Shown piece by piece: positions 1 through 8,660 of a DNA stretch of 64,000 bases (within the stretch, counting starts at the first letter, position 1; each line of letters begins with the position of its first letter). Below the pieces are notes generated by a model that worked only from the letters and a program-made list of their open reading frames with translations, had not been told where the DNA came from and searched no databases. The DNA lies in the NCBI GenBank assembly GCA_045560765.1, contig JBJKZD010000009.1, positions 744,001 through 808,000 of the forward strand. The letters are read 5' to 3'. Source of the DNA: UBA9926 sp913064795. Its GTDB lineage: Bacteria > Pseudomonadota > Gammaproteobacteria > Pseudomonadales > Azotimanducaceae. The translations under genes and the position numbers were made by a program.

Positions 1-102
1 AAGGTTTTTCAGCCAAGGCACCTGAGACTCGGCGATGAAACCGACCCAACGCGACAGCCAGTGCTTAGGCAGTAAATATTGAAGAGCAATAAAAAATTTC
101 AC
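1..102 (-). CDS. psd: Phosphatidylserine decarboxylase proenzyme, N-terminal fragment
   Basis: Only the first 34 codons are in the window; the gene continues past base 1. The fragment contains LQYLLPKHWLSRWVG followed by a Trp-Leu-Lys-Asn-Leu stretch, which matches the conserved N-terminus of Psd, the membrane enzyme that makes phosphatidylethanolamine from phosphatidylserine. An in-frame TGA lies three codons upstream of the GTG at 102-100, so GTG is the likely start, although no clear Shine-Dalgarno sequence precedes it and ATT and CTG codons lie between. Psd next to orn is the usual gammaproteobacterial arrangement, normally with rsgA between them, which supports the call. The catalytic Gly-Ser cleavage site lies outside the window. 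Confidence 0.75.
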   Translation of the reverse strand, partial: MKFFIALQYLLPKHWLSRWVGFIAESQVPWLKNL

Positions 103-488
103 AATCAGTCAGCGTTATCAAATTTAAGGACGTCAAAGACGAATCATGAAGGAGGTCCCCAGCGATTAAAAGCGCCACAGGCAAGTTAGTGGTCAGGTTT
201 TATGCCGAAACTTAGCGGATCCAGGGACATGAACCCAACAAAGTTGGACTGTTGGAGTTTGGTTTTCAGACTGGAACGCGCTTAAATGGAAAAAGCTTAA
301 CCGGATTTGGACGGTAAATATCTTGCCGCAAAAGGTGAGGCCTTCAAGAAATCCGGCGGCAAATCGGTGAGGAGATAGAGACGTTAACGATCAGCCGACA
401 AAGGACGAAGATGAGGCCTTTAAAGCCGAGACGCACGACGATGAATCAGTGGACAAAATGAATCAGTGGACAAACAGGGAGAAGCCCC
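103..488. other. Gene-free stretch between psd and orn, possibly a decayed gene
   Basis: No intact reading frame was recognised. Relatives carry rsgA (a ribosome-assembly GTPase) here, but no GTPase motif is visible. Plus-strand translations from about 286 to 488 give lysine- and acid-rich pieces (for example KYLAAKGEAFKKSGGKS, and later DEDEAFKAETHDDES) in different frames broken by stops, which is what a decaying coding region could look like. The parent gene cannot be identified. A 17-bp tandem duplication lies just before the orn ribosome-binding site. Confidence 0.4.
441..474. repeat. Perfect 17-bp tandem duplication upstream of orn
   Basis: The unit ATGAATCAGTGGACAAA occurs twice head to tail (441-457 and 458-474) with no mismatch. 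It ends 14 bp before the orn start, directly before the AGGGAG ribosome-binding site. Perfect identity suggests a recent slippage or duplication event. Confidence 0.9.
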
Positions 489-1034
489 ATGGCCGTGAAC
501 CCAGATAATTTGGTTTGGATTGATATGGAGATGACGGGTCTAGATCCAGACACGGATCTGGTGCTCGAGATGGCAACCATCGTTACCGACGCGCAACTGA
601 ATATCATAGCCGAAGGTCCTTGTTTGACCATTCACCAAACCGAAGCCCGGATGGCGCTGATGGATGATTGGAATACCAAACATCACGGTGAATCGGGCCT
701 GACCGCTCGGGTGCTTGCCTCAACAACCACTGAAGCCATGGCAGAAGCCGAGACTATGAAATTTTTGGCAGATTATGTCGGACCCCGGGATTCACCGCTA
801 TGCGGCAATAGCATTGGGCAAGACCGCCGTTTTATTGACCGACACATGCCCAAACTGGGGGAGTTTTTCCACTATCGGAACCTGGATGTGAGCTCGATTA
901 AAGTTTTGGTGATGCGTTGGAAGCCTGAAATCATGGATCTAGTGGTTAAAGAAGGCAAACATCGTGCGCTGGACGATATTCGCGAATCGATTGATGAATT
1001 GAAGGTTTATCGAGCCAACGTTTTTAAAATTTAG
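489..1034 (+). CDS. orn: Oligoribonuclease
   Basis: Orn is a cytoplasmic 3'-5' exoribonuclease that clears 2-5 nt RNA and pGpG, completing mRNA decay and c-di-GMP turnover. The 181-residue length is typical. The DEDDh catalytic set is complete and at the same numbers as in E. coli Orn: Asp12 and Glu14 in WIDMEMTGLD, Asp112 in GQDRRF, His158 and Asp163 near the C-terminus. The ATG at 489 follows AGGGAG with good spacing. It is flanked by psd and queG, as in many gammaproteobacteria. Confidence 0.97.
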   Translation: MAVNPDNLVWIDMEMTGLDPDTDLVLEMATIVTDAQLNIIAEGPCLTIHQTEARMALMDDWNTKHHGESGLTARVLASTTTEAMAEAETMKFLADYVGPRDSPLCGNSIGQDRRFIDRHMPKLGEFFHYRNLDVSSIKVLVMRWKPEIMDLVVKEGKHRALDDIRESIDELKVYRANVFKI

Positions 1035-1066
1035 GCACGAATCAGCGCTGGGTGTTGGCGGCGGGA

Positions 1067-2140
1067 TCAAGCACGCTGTTCTTGCTGAGCAATCGCCCAG
1101 ACGATGTGTTCTGCAACCAGGGCATTGACCTGTGGCAATCGCGCCCTCAATAGACGAAGGATGTTTGGATCATATTCTGCGTTACCAAGGGCGACCGCTA
1201 AATTACGTAGCCAGCCGGCGTAACCCGTTCGGCGAATCGCTGAGCCTTCGGTTTTCTTTAAAAAAGTGGCTTCATCCCAAGAAAAAAGAGTGGCTAATTC
1301 TGTCGCGTCAAACTCGGCCCGGGGTTGAAAATCAGAGTCCACGGTGGCGGCTGCGAACTTATTCCACGGGCAGACCATCTGGCAATCATCGCAGCCGAAA
1401 ATTCGGTTACCGATCGCTTTTCTTAGATCCACAGGAATGGCATTTTTGGATTCGATCGTCAGATAGGAAATACAGCGCCGGGCGTCGAGCTCAAAAGGCC
1501 CGACGAAGGCTTGAGTTGGGCAGACATCCAAGCAGCGCGTGCAGCTGCCGCAGTGACTCGTTGCGCTGCTCGATGACGACTCAAACGGTAGATTGGTCAG
1601 TAATTCTCCGATGAAAAACCAAGAGCCACCGTCTCTATTGAGCAGCAAAGTATTTTTTCCAATCCAGCCTAATCCTGACGCTTCCGCCAATCGTTTCTCT
1701 AAAATGGGAGCGCTGTCGGTGCAAGCCCGCGCAAAAAATGCGCCCAACTTGCGGTTTAGGATCGCCGAATTAATGTTATCGGCTAAGCGCTTGAGTCGTC
1801 GCCGGATCGTTTTGTGATAATCCCGACCCAACGCGTACCGCGCTATATAGGCCCGATTGGGCTGCTTCAGCAACGGCTCGATTGCCTGAATAGATTCAGC
1901 GGGAAGGTAGTCCATCCTTACGGTAATGGCGCTTACCGATCCCTCGAGTAAGCCTCTCGGGTCAACTCGCAAATCGACGTTGCGCCCCATATAGCCCATG
2001 CTGCCGTGGTAACCTTTGCTCAGCCATGAACGTAGACGCGGCTCATGATCGGAGGGTTCGAGCCTAACGAACCCAGCTTCTGAGAAGCCGAGTTCACGCG
2101 CCCAAACTTGAATTTCAGATTTTAGGTGTTCCGCTGACAT
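1067..2140 (-). CDS. queG: Epoxyqueuosine reductase
   Basis: QueG carries out the last step of tRNA queuosine synthesis, reducing epoxyqueuosine to queuosine with cobalamin and two 4Fe-4S clusters. Both cluster motifs are visible: CGSCTRCLDVCP, and further on CDDCQMVCPWN. The conserved CTDSAP segment carries the proposed catalytic Asp. The frame is open back to a TTG at 2155, but ATG at 2140 is preferred because GGTGAG lies about 7 bases upstream; this gives 357 residues, the family's usual size. It is divergent from nnr, with only 64 bp between their starts, so the two share a promoter region. Confidence 0.96.
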   Translation of the reverse strand: MSAEHLKSEIQVWARELGFSEAGFVRLEPSDHEPRLRSWLSKGYHGSMGYMGRNVDLRVDPRGLLEGSVSAITVRMDYLPAESIQAIEPLLKQPNRAYIARYALGRDYHKTIRRRLKRLADNINSAILNRKLGAFFARACTDSAPILEKRLAEASGLGWIGKNTLLLNRDGGSWFFIGELLTNLPFESSSSSATSHCGSCTRCLDVCPTQAFVGPFELDARRCISYLTIESKNAIPVDLRKAIGNRIFGCDDCQMVCPWNKFAAATVDSDFQPRAEFDATELATLFSWDEATFLKKTEGSAIRRTGYAGWLRNLAVALGNAEYDPNILRLLRARLPQVNALVAEHIVWAIAQQEQRA

Positions 2141-2204
2141 AGTGTGTCTCACCAAGCACCGAGGGAATTAGTATAATGAAGCTTTCCGAGAGGCTAGATC
2201 AAAC

Positions 2205-3683
2205 ATGACGCAGCTGAAGCTTTATCCTGCTGAGGTGATCAGAACCCTCGATCGACGCTATGTTCAGGAGTATGACACATCGGGGTTGAAGCTGATGGGG
2301 AAAGCAGCTCGGTCTGTGCTTGCTTTTATTGAGAGCGAAATGCCCAACGCCGAGCGTGCGCAAGTCTTTTGTGGTTCTGGCAATAACGCTGGAGATGGTT
2401 TTCTCATTGCTGCGCTTCTTGCCGATCGTGGTTGGTCTGTAGAGGTCTTCATCGTTGGAGACTCGGCCAAACTCGGTTCAGATGCTGCCGCTGCAATGAA
2501 TATCTGCCGTGACAGCGCAGCGATGCTGACGAGGGTTGACGGTCGGGAGGTTGAAGCGCTGCTCATTGACTCGGACGCGCTCATTGTCGACGCGCTCCTA
2601 GGCCTAGGGGTTTCGGGCCCTGTCCGGCCGGCTTATCAGTCTGTCATCGCGGCGATCAATTCGGCCAATGCGAGAGTCATTGCTGTGGATGTACCTTCAG
2701 GGCTAAACCCGGACACGGGCGTTGCGGATGTATTTTGCATTCGTGCGACCGCCACCGTCACTTTTATTGCCCGTAAAATTGGACTTTATAGCCAAGATGG
2801 CTCTGAAGTCTCGGGCCAAATCGTCTTTGACGATCTAGGTTTGCCCGAGCCGTTGATCGAACATTTTGATGAGGCGGTGGTCTCTACACTGGTCGCATCG
2901 CCATTGCCCCCCCGCCCAAACCGGTCGCATAAGGGGCACTTGGGTCGTGTATTAATCGTGGGCGGAAATCTGGGAATGGGCGGGGCTGCGTTGCTTGCGG
3001 CAGAGGCGGCACTCCGCAGTGGTGCAGGATTGGTGTCAGTGGTCACCCGCGGGGATCACTTATCTGGGTTTCTTGCCCGATGCCCTGAACTCATGGTTCG
3101 AGCGGCGACGGATGAAACGGATCTCAAAGATGCGATGGATCAAGCCAGTGCTATCGTGATCGGACCAGGGTTGGGTCAAGATGATTGGGCACTGAATCTT
3201 TTTGATCAAGTCATGGCGTCCGAGAAGCCTCTGGTGATTGATGCGGATGCGCTCAATCTGGTGAGTCGCTTTGGGCTAACCCATCCGAGGACTGTCATGA
3301 CGCCACACCCACTGGAAGCGGCGCGCTTGATCGGTCAGGAACGCGTTAATGAAGATCGCTTGGGCACGCTCAAGGCTTTGATCCATCGCTATGGAAGTGT
3401 CGCGGTGTTAAAGGGGCACGGTACGTTAGTGGGAGACGGGACTCGGACGGCGCTTAATCGATCGGGTAACCCCGGCATGGCGACGGCGGGTATGGGGGAT
3501 GTGCTTTCAGGCGTGATCGGGTCTTTGATTGCCCAAGGGTTCACTTTGTGGGACGCCGCAACCCTTGGTGTCGCGCATCATGGATCAGCTGCTGATACCG
3601 CAGTTTCAAAGACGGGCGAAGCCGGTTTACTTGCCAGCGATGTGGTCTCGGGAATTGGCAGATCACTGGCAGGATTGCACTGA
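2205..3683 (+). CDS. nnr: Bifunctional NAD(P)H-hydrate epimerase / ADP-dependent NAD(P)H-hydrate dehydratase
   Basis: This is a metabolite-repair enzyme that converts damaged hydrated NAD(P)H back to the cofactor. The N-terminal half (about 1-215) is the YjeF_N epimerase, with the nucleotide-binding stretch CGSGNNAGDGF. The C-terminal half (about 225-492) is the ribokinase-like dehydratase, with NPGMATAGMGDVLSG as its ATP/ADP-binding signature and VIDADALN upstream. The 492-residue length fits the two-domain form. Its stop TGA overlaps the ATG of tsaE, so the genes are translationally coupled, as is common in this nnr-tsaE-amiB-mutL operon. Confidence 0.96.
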   Translation: MTQLKLYPAEVIRTLDRRYVQEYDTSGLKLMGKAARSVLAFIESEMPNAERAQVFCGSGNNAGDGFLIAALLADRGWSVEVFIVGDSAKLGSDAAAAMNICRDSAAMLTRVDGREVEALLIDSDALIVDALLGLGVSGPVRPAYQSVIAAINSANARVIAVDVPSGLNPDTGVADVFCIRATATVTFIARKIGLYSQDGSEVSGQIVFDDLGLPEPLIEHFDEAVVSTLVASPLPPRPNRSHKGHLGRVLIVGGNLGMGGAALLAAEAALRSGAGLVSVVTRGDHLSGFLARCPELMVRAATDETDLKDAMDQASAIVIGPGLGQDDWALNLFDQVMASEKPLVIDADALNLVSRFGLTHPRTVMTPHPLEAARLIGQERVNEDRLGTLKALIHRYGSVAVLKGHGTLVGDGTRTALNRSGNPGMATAGMGDVLSGVIGSLIAQGFTLWDAATLGVAHHGSAADTAVSKTGEAGLLASDVVSGIGRSLAGLH

Positions 3684-4138
3684 TGCAGTGGGTGACCCAA
3701 AGCGATGAGGCAACCGAGGCGGTGGGCGCCCAGCTTGTGAGGGCGTTGAATAGAACGGGTATCATCTTTCTCAATGGCGACCTGGGCGCCGGCAAAACAA
3801 CGTTCTGTCGGGGTGTGCTTCGGGCACTGGGCTACTCAGGCGCCGTCAAGAGCCCGACATTCACATTGGTTGAGCCCTACGAGTTTGATGCTCTGAACAT
3901 CTACCATTTTGATCTCTACAGACTCAGTCATCCCGACGAGTTAAACTATTTGGGTGTGGATGAGTATTTTCATGATCAGGCGTTGTGTTTGATCGAGTGG
4001 TCTCAGAAGGGCTCCGAGTTATTGCCCAAGCCTGATCTGGAGGTAACGATGATGGTCACTGGAGACACTGAGCGATGCCTCTCGGTCTCAGCGCAAACTC
4101 CCAGGGGTCGGATGGCGCTTGCAGGCTTGAGCGCATGA
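3683..4138 (+). CDS. tsaE: tRNA threonylcarbamoyladenosine biosynthesis ATPase TsaE
   Basis: TsaE is the P-loop ATPase that works with TsaB and TsaD to install t6A at position 37 of ANN-decoding tRNAs. The Walker A motif GDLGAGKTT lies at residues 32-40, followed by the family motif SPTFTLVEPY and by HFDLYRL. At 151 residues it has the usual size. It starts on the last base of nnr (TGATG) and its own stop overlaps the amiB start (ATGA). Essential in most bacteria. Confidence 0.96.
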   Translation: MQWVTQSDEATEAVGAQLVRALNRTGIIFLNGDLGAGKTTFCRGVLRALGYSGAVKSPTFTLVEPYEFDALNIYHFDLYRLSHPDELNYLGVDEYFHDQALCLIEWSQKGSELLPKPDLEVTMMVTGDTERCLSVSAQTPRGRMALAGLSA

Positions 4139-5508
4139 CAATGGCTTTTATGGGCCCGCCGCTGACTCGATTCTTGCGTTGGGCGGCGCTCATTGTTGGG
4201 TGTTTGGCGGTCCCACTACCGGTCACTGCCCAGGACGCATGGGTGGAAAACTTACGCATCCACGCCTCGCCGGAAAAAACTCGATTGGTGTTAGATGTCA
4301 ACGGGCCTTTAGAGCATACGCTTTTTGTTCTTGAGAATCCGCTCCGGTTGGTGATTGATTTACCCGAATCAAGGCTCAGGAAGGCAACGCGGCAGCAGAA
4401 ACGGGGTCAGGCATCGCTTAAAAATACGGCGATCAAGAAAATTCGATTTTCTTCCGAAAAGCTCAAGGACTTAAGGGTGGTGCTCGATTTGGCTGAGCCT
4501 GTTAAACCACGAAGTTTCTTGCTCAAGCCTGTGGCGCAGTACGGTGATCGGCTCGTGATTGATTTGTTTCCAAAGCAAGTCGCCGTGGCTCAGCCATCGA
4601 TCGTTCCATCGAGTCAGCCATTGCGGGACATCATCATTGCCATCGATCCCGGGCACGGGGGTGATGATCCGGGCGCAATAGGTCCTTCGAAAACCTATGA
4701 AAAGCATGTGGTGTTTGCCATAGCGCAATCGCTTGCGGCAATTATCAATCGCGAACCGGGCTTTAAAGCGGTGCTGACCCGCACCGGGGATTATTATGTT
4801 GCGCACCGCCAGAGAACCGCATTGGCCCGGAAAAACCAGGCAGATGTGTTTATATCGATCCATGCTGATGCGTGGAAGACGCCCTCTGCAAGCGGTGCGT
4901 CTGTGTTTGCGATTTCTCAGCGGGGCGCAACCAGCGAGACTGCAAAGTGGCTTGCTGAAAAAGAAAATCGTGCGGATCTGATTGGCGGGGTTGGCAGCGT
5001 GAGCCTAGATGATAAAGACGATGTGCTCGCGGGTGTTTTGCTGGATCTTTCGATGACGGCGAGTTTGAGCTCGAGTCTCGAAATGGGCAGTGAGGTGGTC
5101 AAGGCAATCGCTCGAATCAATAAAATGCATAAACGGTCCGTGGAGCAGGCTTCTTTTATTGTATTGAAATCGCCGGATATTCCATCGATTCTGGTCGAGA
5201 CAGGATTTATTTCGAATCCTGGAGAGGCGAAAAAGCTTCGAACTAAAAAGCATCAAGTTAAAATGGCCAACGCGATTTTTGAAGGTGTTTACGCTTACTT
5301 TCGAAAACAACCTCCGGAAGCGACCTTTTTCGCGAAGCGGATTGAGTCAGAGCCGATCATGACGGACTATCGAATTAAAAGCGGCGACACGCTGTCCGAG
5401 ATTGCTCAGCGCTATCGCGTCTCCCAGCGGGCGATCAAAACCGCGAATTCGCTGAAAAATGATCGGCTCCGGGTCGGTCAAGTGCTTAAGATACCGGGAC
5501 GAAGCTGA
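4135..5508 (+). CDS. amiB: N-acetylmuramoyl-L-alanine amidase with AMIN and LysM domains
   Basis: AmiB is a periplasmic zinc amidase that cuts septal peptidoglycan during daughter-cell separation. The ATG at 4135 overlaps the tsaE stop (ATGA) and gives 457 residues beginning with a signal peptide that ends near VTAQDA; an in-frame ATG at 4075 would bury that signal and is rejected. Order of domains: AMIN (about 30-140), Amidase_3 (about 165-385) with the zinc ligands in IDPGHGGDDPG, in TYEKHV and in SIHADA, and a C-terminal LysM domain (YRIKSGDTLSEIAQRYRV). The LysM tail is typical of Pseudomonas-type AmiB and absent from E. coli AmiB. Its stop overlaps the mutL ATG. Confidence 0.95.
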   Translation: MTMAFMGPPLTRFLRWAALIVGCLAVPLPVTAQDAWVENLRIHASPEKTRLVLDVNGPLEHTLFVLENPLRLVIDLPESRLRKATRQQKRGQASLKNTAIKKIRFSSEKLKDLRVVLDLAEPVKPRSFLLKPVAQYGDRLVIDLFPKQVAVAQPSIVPSSQPLRDIIIAIDPGHGGDDPGAIGPSKTYEKHVVFAIAQSLAAIINREPGFKAVLTRTGDYYVAHRQRTALARKNQADVFISIHADAWKTPSASGASVFAISQRGATSETAKWLAEKENRADLIGGVGSVSLDDKDDVLAGVLLDLSMTASLSSSLEMGSEVVKAIARINKMHKRSVEQASFIVLKSPDIPSILVETGFISNPGEAKKLRTKKHQVKMANAIFEGVYAYFRKQPPEATFFAKRIESEPIMTDYRIKSGDTLSEIAQRYRVSQRAIKTANSLKNDRLRVGQVLKIPGRS

Positions 5509-7316
5509 TGCGTATCCAACTGTTATCAAGTCGTTTAGCCAACCAGATCGCGGCGGGGGAAGTTGTCGAAAGGCCCGCATCGGTGGTTAAGGAACTGATG
5601 GAAAATGCGGTCGATGCAGGGGCCACTCGGATTGATTTAAGCCTTGAGGCTGGTGGCACCAAGCTCATTCGATTGCGCGATAATGGTTCTGGAATAGATG
5701 AGGCCGACTTGGCCCTGGCGTTGTCTCGGCATGCAACGTCAAAAATCGCGAGTCAGTCTGATCTTGAAGGTATTCGTTCACTGGGGTTTCGAGGAGAGGC
5801 GCTGGCTTCGATCGCCTCGGTTTCCAAGTTGACACTGACCTCGAATGCGACAGATGAGAAGGCCGGATTTAAAGTCCAGGTTGTGGGTGAGGCTATGCGT
5901 TCCGAGGTGGCTCCCGCCCCCCACGCGCGGGGAACCACCGTTGAAGTTAAGGATCTGTTTTTTAACACCCCGGCACGACGAAAATTTTTGCGTACCGAAA
6001 AAACAGAATTGTCTCGTATCGACGAGATCATTCGAAAAATGACGTTGAGCCATCCCAATATCACGCTGATGGTTACCCACAACGGTAAGCCGTATCGCCA
6101 AGTTCAAGCGGTCTCAGGTCAGGTTGATCAACAACAGAGAATTAAGACGGTGTTCGGGCAGAGTTTTGTGGATCAGGCACTTTATTTTGAGGAAAAACTG
6201 GGTGAAGTGACGTTTAAAGGTTGGATCTCCCTGCCGACTTTTTCCCGAAGCCAAGCCGATCAACAGTATTTTTTTGTGAACGGGCGGAGTATTCGCGACA
6301 AAGTCTGTAGTCATGCGGTGCGCCAAGGGTATCAGGACGTCCTCTACCATGGACGTCATCCAGTCTACGCCATCTTTTTGGACCTTGACCCCGCGCAAGT
6401 CGATGTCAACGTGCATCCCACCAAACACGAAGTTCGATTTAGGGACAGTCGGTCGATTCACGATTTAATTTATCGAACGATTCACCGGGTTCTTGCTTCG
6501 GTCCGACCCGAGGGCAATGCGGTGCCAGCAAGCACTGATGCAGCAGCATCGATGAATTGGCCAGAAGGCGCGGAACAGGAGCAAGGCTTTACGCAAAGAA
6601 ACATCGCGTTCCCCAGGAGCAGTGGGATGGGTTCCGGCTATTTTAAGTTATCTTCCTCATCGAACGGCAATCCGGGCAATTGGACGCATTCCACCGCCAG
6701 CATCGACTTCGGTTCGGTTGAGGCCGAGGATATACCGCCTTTAGGCTATGCCTTGGGTCAACTCCATGGAGTGTATATATTGGCGCAAAATGCTCAGGGC
6801 TTGGTTGCTGTCGATATGCATGCGGCGCATGAGCGGATTACCTACGAGCGACTGAAAAATGCCATGGACCACGATGAGCTCAAAGTGCAACCCCTTTTGG
6901 TACCAGTGAGCTTGGCGCTGAGCGCCCAAGAAGTTGATTTGGTGATGGCGCTTGGGCCGGAGCTTACCCAATTAGGCTTACAGCTTGAGGTTGCCTCTGA
7001 AGAAAGTATTGTGATTCGTGGCGTGCCGGCGATGTTGGGTCGTGGAAACCCGGAGGGATTAGTGCGAGATGTACTGTCCGACTTTTTGGAGTACGGCAGC
7101 AGCCAGAGAATGACGGAGCAAAGAGACGAATTGCTCTCAACCATGGCTTGCCACGGTTCTGTTCGGGCCAATCGAAAGTTGTCGATCCCCGAAATGAATG
7201 CCTTGCTGCGAGATATGGAAGAAACTGAAAGAAGCGGCCAATGTAACCATGGTCGACCGACTTGGTTCCAGCTTACCCTGGCTGAACTCGATGGGCTCTT
7301 TATGAGAGGCCAATAG
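5508..7316 (+). CDS. mutL: DNA mismatch repair protein MutL
   Basis: MutL links MutS mismatch recognition to strand excision. The N-terminal GHKL ATPase shows ELMENAVDAGAT, RDNGSGID and LGFRGEALASI. A variable acidic linker (about 335-410) leads to the C-terminal dimerisation domain. That domain carries DMHAAHERITYE, which fits the DQHA(x)2E(x)4E metal-binding endonuclease motif, and the CNHGRPT motif. This marks a nicking MutL that works without MutH, as in Pseudomonas, not the E. coli type. It has 602 residues and starts on the amiB stop codon (TGATG). Confidence 0.97.
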   Translation: MRIQLLSSRLANQIAAGEVVERPASVVKELMENAVDAGATRIDLSLEAGGTKLIRLRDNGSGIDEADLALALSRHATSKIASQSDLEGIRSLGFRGEALASIASVSKLTLTSNATDEKAGFKVQVVGEAMRSEVAPAPHARGTTVEVKDLFFNTPARRKFLRTEKTELSRIDEIIRKMTLSHPNITLMVTHNGKPYRQVQAVSGQVDQQQRIKTVFGQSFVDQALYFEEKLGEVTFKGWISLPTFSRSQADQQYFFVNGRSIRDKVCSHAVRQGYQDVLYHGRHPVYAIFLDLDPAQVDVNVHPTKHEVRFRDSRSIHDLIYRTIHRVLASVRPEGNAVPASTDAAASMNWPEGAEQEQGFTQRNIAFPRSSGMGSGYFKLSSSSNGNPGNWTHSTASIDFGSVEAEDIPPLGYALGQLHGVYILAQNAQGLVAVDMHAAHERITYERLKNAMDHDELKVQPLLVPVSLALSAQEVDLVMALGPELTQLGLQLEVASEESIVIRGVPAMLGRGNPEGLVRDVLSDFLEYGSSQRMTEQRDELLSTMACHGSVRANRKLSIPEMNALLRDMEETERSGQCNHGRPTWFQLTLAELDGLFMRGQ

Positions 7317-7318
7317 GT

Positions 7319-8245
7319 TTGAAGACGGCCTTGGTGATTACAGGCCCGACGGCCTGTGGTAAATCTGCGCTTGCTTTCGAGTTGGCGCGGCAGTTCGATG
7401 TTGAGATCATCAGCGTCGATTCGGCGCAGGTCTATCAAGGGATGGATCTCGGTACCGCGAAACCGAGCAAGGAGCAACAGTGCCAAGTTCCTCACCATTT
7501 AATCGATATCAGGGCGCCTGACCAACCTTACACAGCGTTCGATTTTTGCCAGGATGCCGAGGTTGCAATGGAGGAGATTCGTGGCCGCGGTCGGCTGCCG
7601 GTGCTCGTTGGGGGGACAATGCTCTATCTCAAAGCTTTGCGGGAAGGTATGGCTCGTTTGCCGAAAGCCGATGATGCTGTTCGGGCTGAGGTTTTGGCCG
7701 AGGCAGATCGTCTGGGCTGGGCAGCGCTTCATCAGGAACTGCAGAGGATCGACCCCGAAGCCAGTCTACGGATAAAGCCCAGTGACACTCAGAGGCTGCA
7801 ACGAGCACTCGAGGTCTACCGACTCACGGGTCGGTCGCTATCTGAGTTAATCAAAGATGGGCAGCAGGGGACAACAACGGCGTTGACTGAAGTTGCGATA
7901 ATGCCGATCTCAAGATCCGGCTTGCATGAGGATATTTCGGTACGATTCCGTCAAATGTTAGATCAAGGGCTCATTGAAGAGGTCGAGGGTCTCAAGCGCG
8001 ATTACGACCTGCACGAGGCTTTGCCTGCGATGAAAGCGGTTGGTTATCGGCAAGTATGGCAGCACTTAAAAGGGGAGCTTAGTGCCGACGGATTGTTCGA
8101 TAAAGCAGTGGTTGCAACCCGTCAGCTGGCCAAGCGACAATTGACCTGGCTGCGCGCTTGGCCTCAGTTAAAAAAAATATCGGAACCGGCGCTTGATCAG
8201 CTCTTGAAAATAGAGGAAGTCGACAACATATTAAAGATAGGGTGA
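7319..8245 (+). CDS. miaA: tRNA dimethylallyltransferase
   Basis: MiaA transfers a dimethylallyl group to A37 of tRNAs reading UNN codons (i6A, the precursor of ms2i6A). The P-loop GPTACGKSAL sits near the N-terminus. The DSAQVYQGMDLGTAKP segment and the later DTQRLQRALEVYRLTG segment are family signatures. The start is a TTG at 7319, two bases after the mutL stop, because no earlier in-frame ATG or GTG exists and the P-loop is already near the start; AGAGG in the mutL 3' end can serve as ribosome-binding site. 308 residues. The mutL-miaA-hfq-hflX order is classic. Confidence 0.96.
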   Translation: MKTALVITGPTACGKSALAFELARQFDVEIISVDSAQVYQGMDLGTAKPSKEQQCQVPHHLIDIRAPDQPYTAFDFCQDAEVAMEEIRGRGRLPVLVGGTMLYLKALREGMARLPKADDAVRAEVLAEADRLGWAALHQELQRIDPEASLRIKPSDTQRLQRALEVYRLTGRSLSELIKDGQQGTTTALTEVAIMPISRSGLHEDISVRFRQMLDQGLIEEVEGLKRDYDLHEALPAMKAVGYRQVWQHLKGELSADGLFDKAVVATRQLAKRQLTWLRAWPQLKKISEPALDQLLKIEEVDNILKIG

Positions 8246-8388
8246 AAAGAGGGCCGTTCGGAAACGAGGCTTCTAAGAACGGTCTGGCCCAGGGAAGGGC
8301 TCTCAAAAAAGGTCATCGGCAGTAAACCGGTGCTTTTTTGCAAGAGCGGCGTAGCGTAAGAGCTGCGTATGATCAATAAGGAGACACC

Positions 8389-8643
8389 ATGTCAAAAGGT
8401 CAGTCATTACAGGACCCATTTTTAAACGCATTGAGAAAAGAGCGGATTCCGGTGTCTATTTTTCTTGTCAGTGGTATCAAATTACAAGGCCAGATTGAAT
8501 CCTTTGACCAATTTGTCATTCTTTTGCGCAATACGGTGAATCAAATGATCTACAAATCCGCCATTTCAACCGTTGTGCCTTCACGTCCTTTTACCTTCGA
8601 TGTCGATGGCGATGCCAGTGAGTCTCTGGAAGCCTCGCATTAA
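8389..8643 (+). CDS. hfq: RNA chaperone Hfq
   Basis: Hfq forms a hexameric Sm-like ring that pairs small RNAs with mRNAs. The 84-residue protein has the canonical N-terminus QDPFLNALRKERIPV, Sm1 (SGIKLQGQIESFDQF) and Sm2 (YKSAISTVVP). The C-terminal tail is short and acidic. The ATG follows AAGGAG. The 143-bp gap after miaA is long enough for hfq's own promoter; it holds a GC-rich imperfect hairpin (about 8250-8286). Confidence 0.98.
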   Translation: MSKGQSLQDPFLNALRKERIPVSIFLVSGIKLQGQIESFDQFVILLRNTVNQMIYKSAISTVVPSRPFTFDVDGDASESLEASH

Positions 8644-8660
8644 GGCCTCAGGCCCATAGC

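Noticed and set aside
1132..1614. Plus-strand 160-codon frame
   Set aside because: It is antisense to queG, whose Fe-S motifs prove the coding strand.
6842..7498. Minus-strand 218-codon frame
   Set aside because: It is antisense to the conserved end of mutL and the miaA start; no family resemblance.
8250..8290. GC-rich hairpin between miaA and hfq as a terminator
   Set aside because: The arms pair imperfectly and no T-run follows; read-through to hfq is common in this operon.
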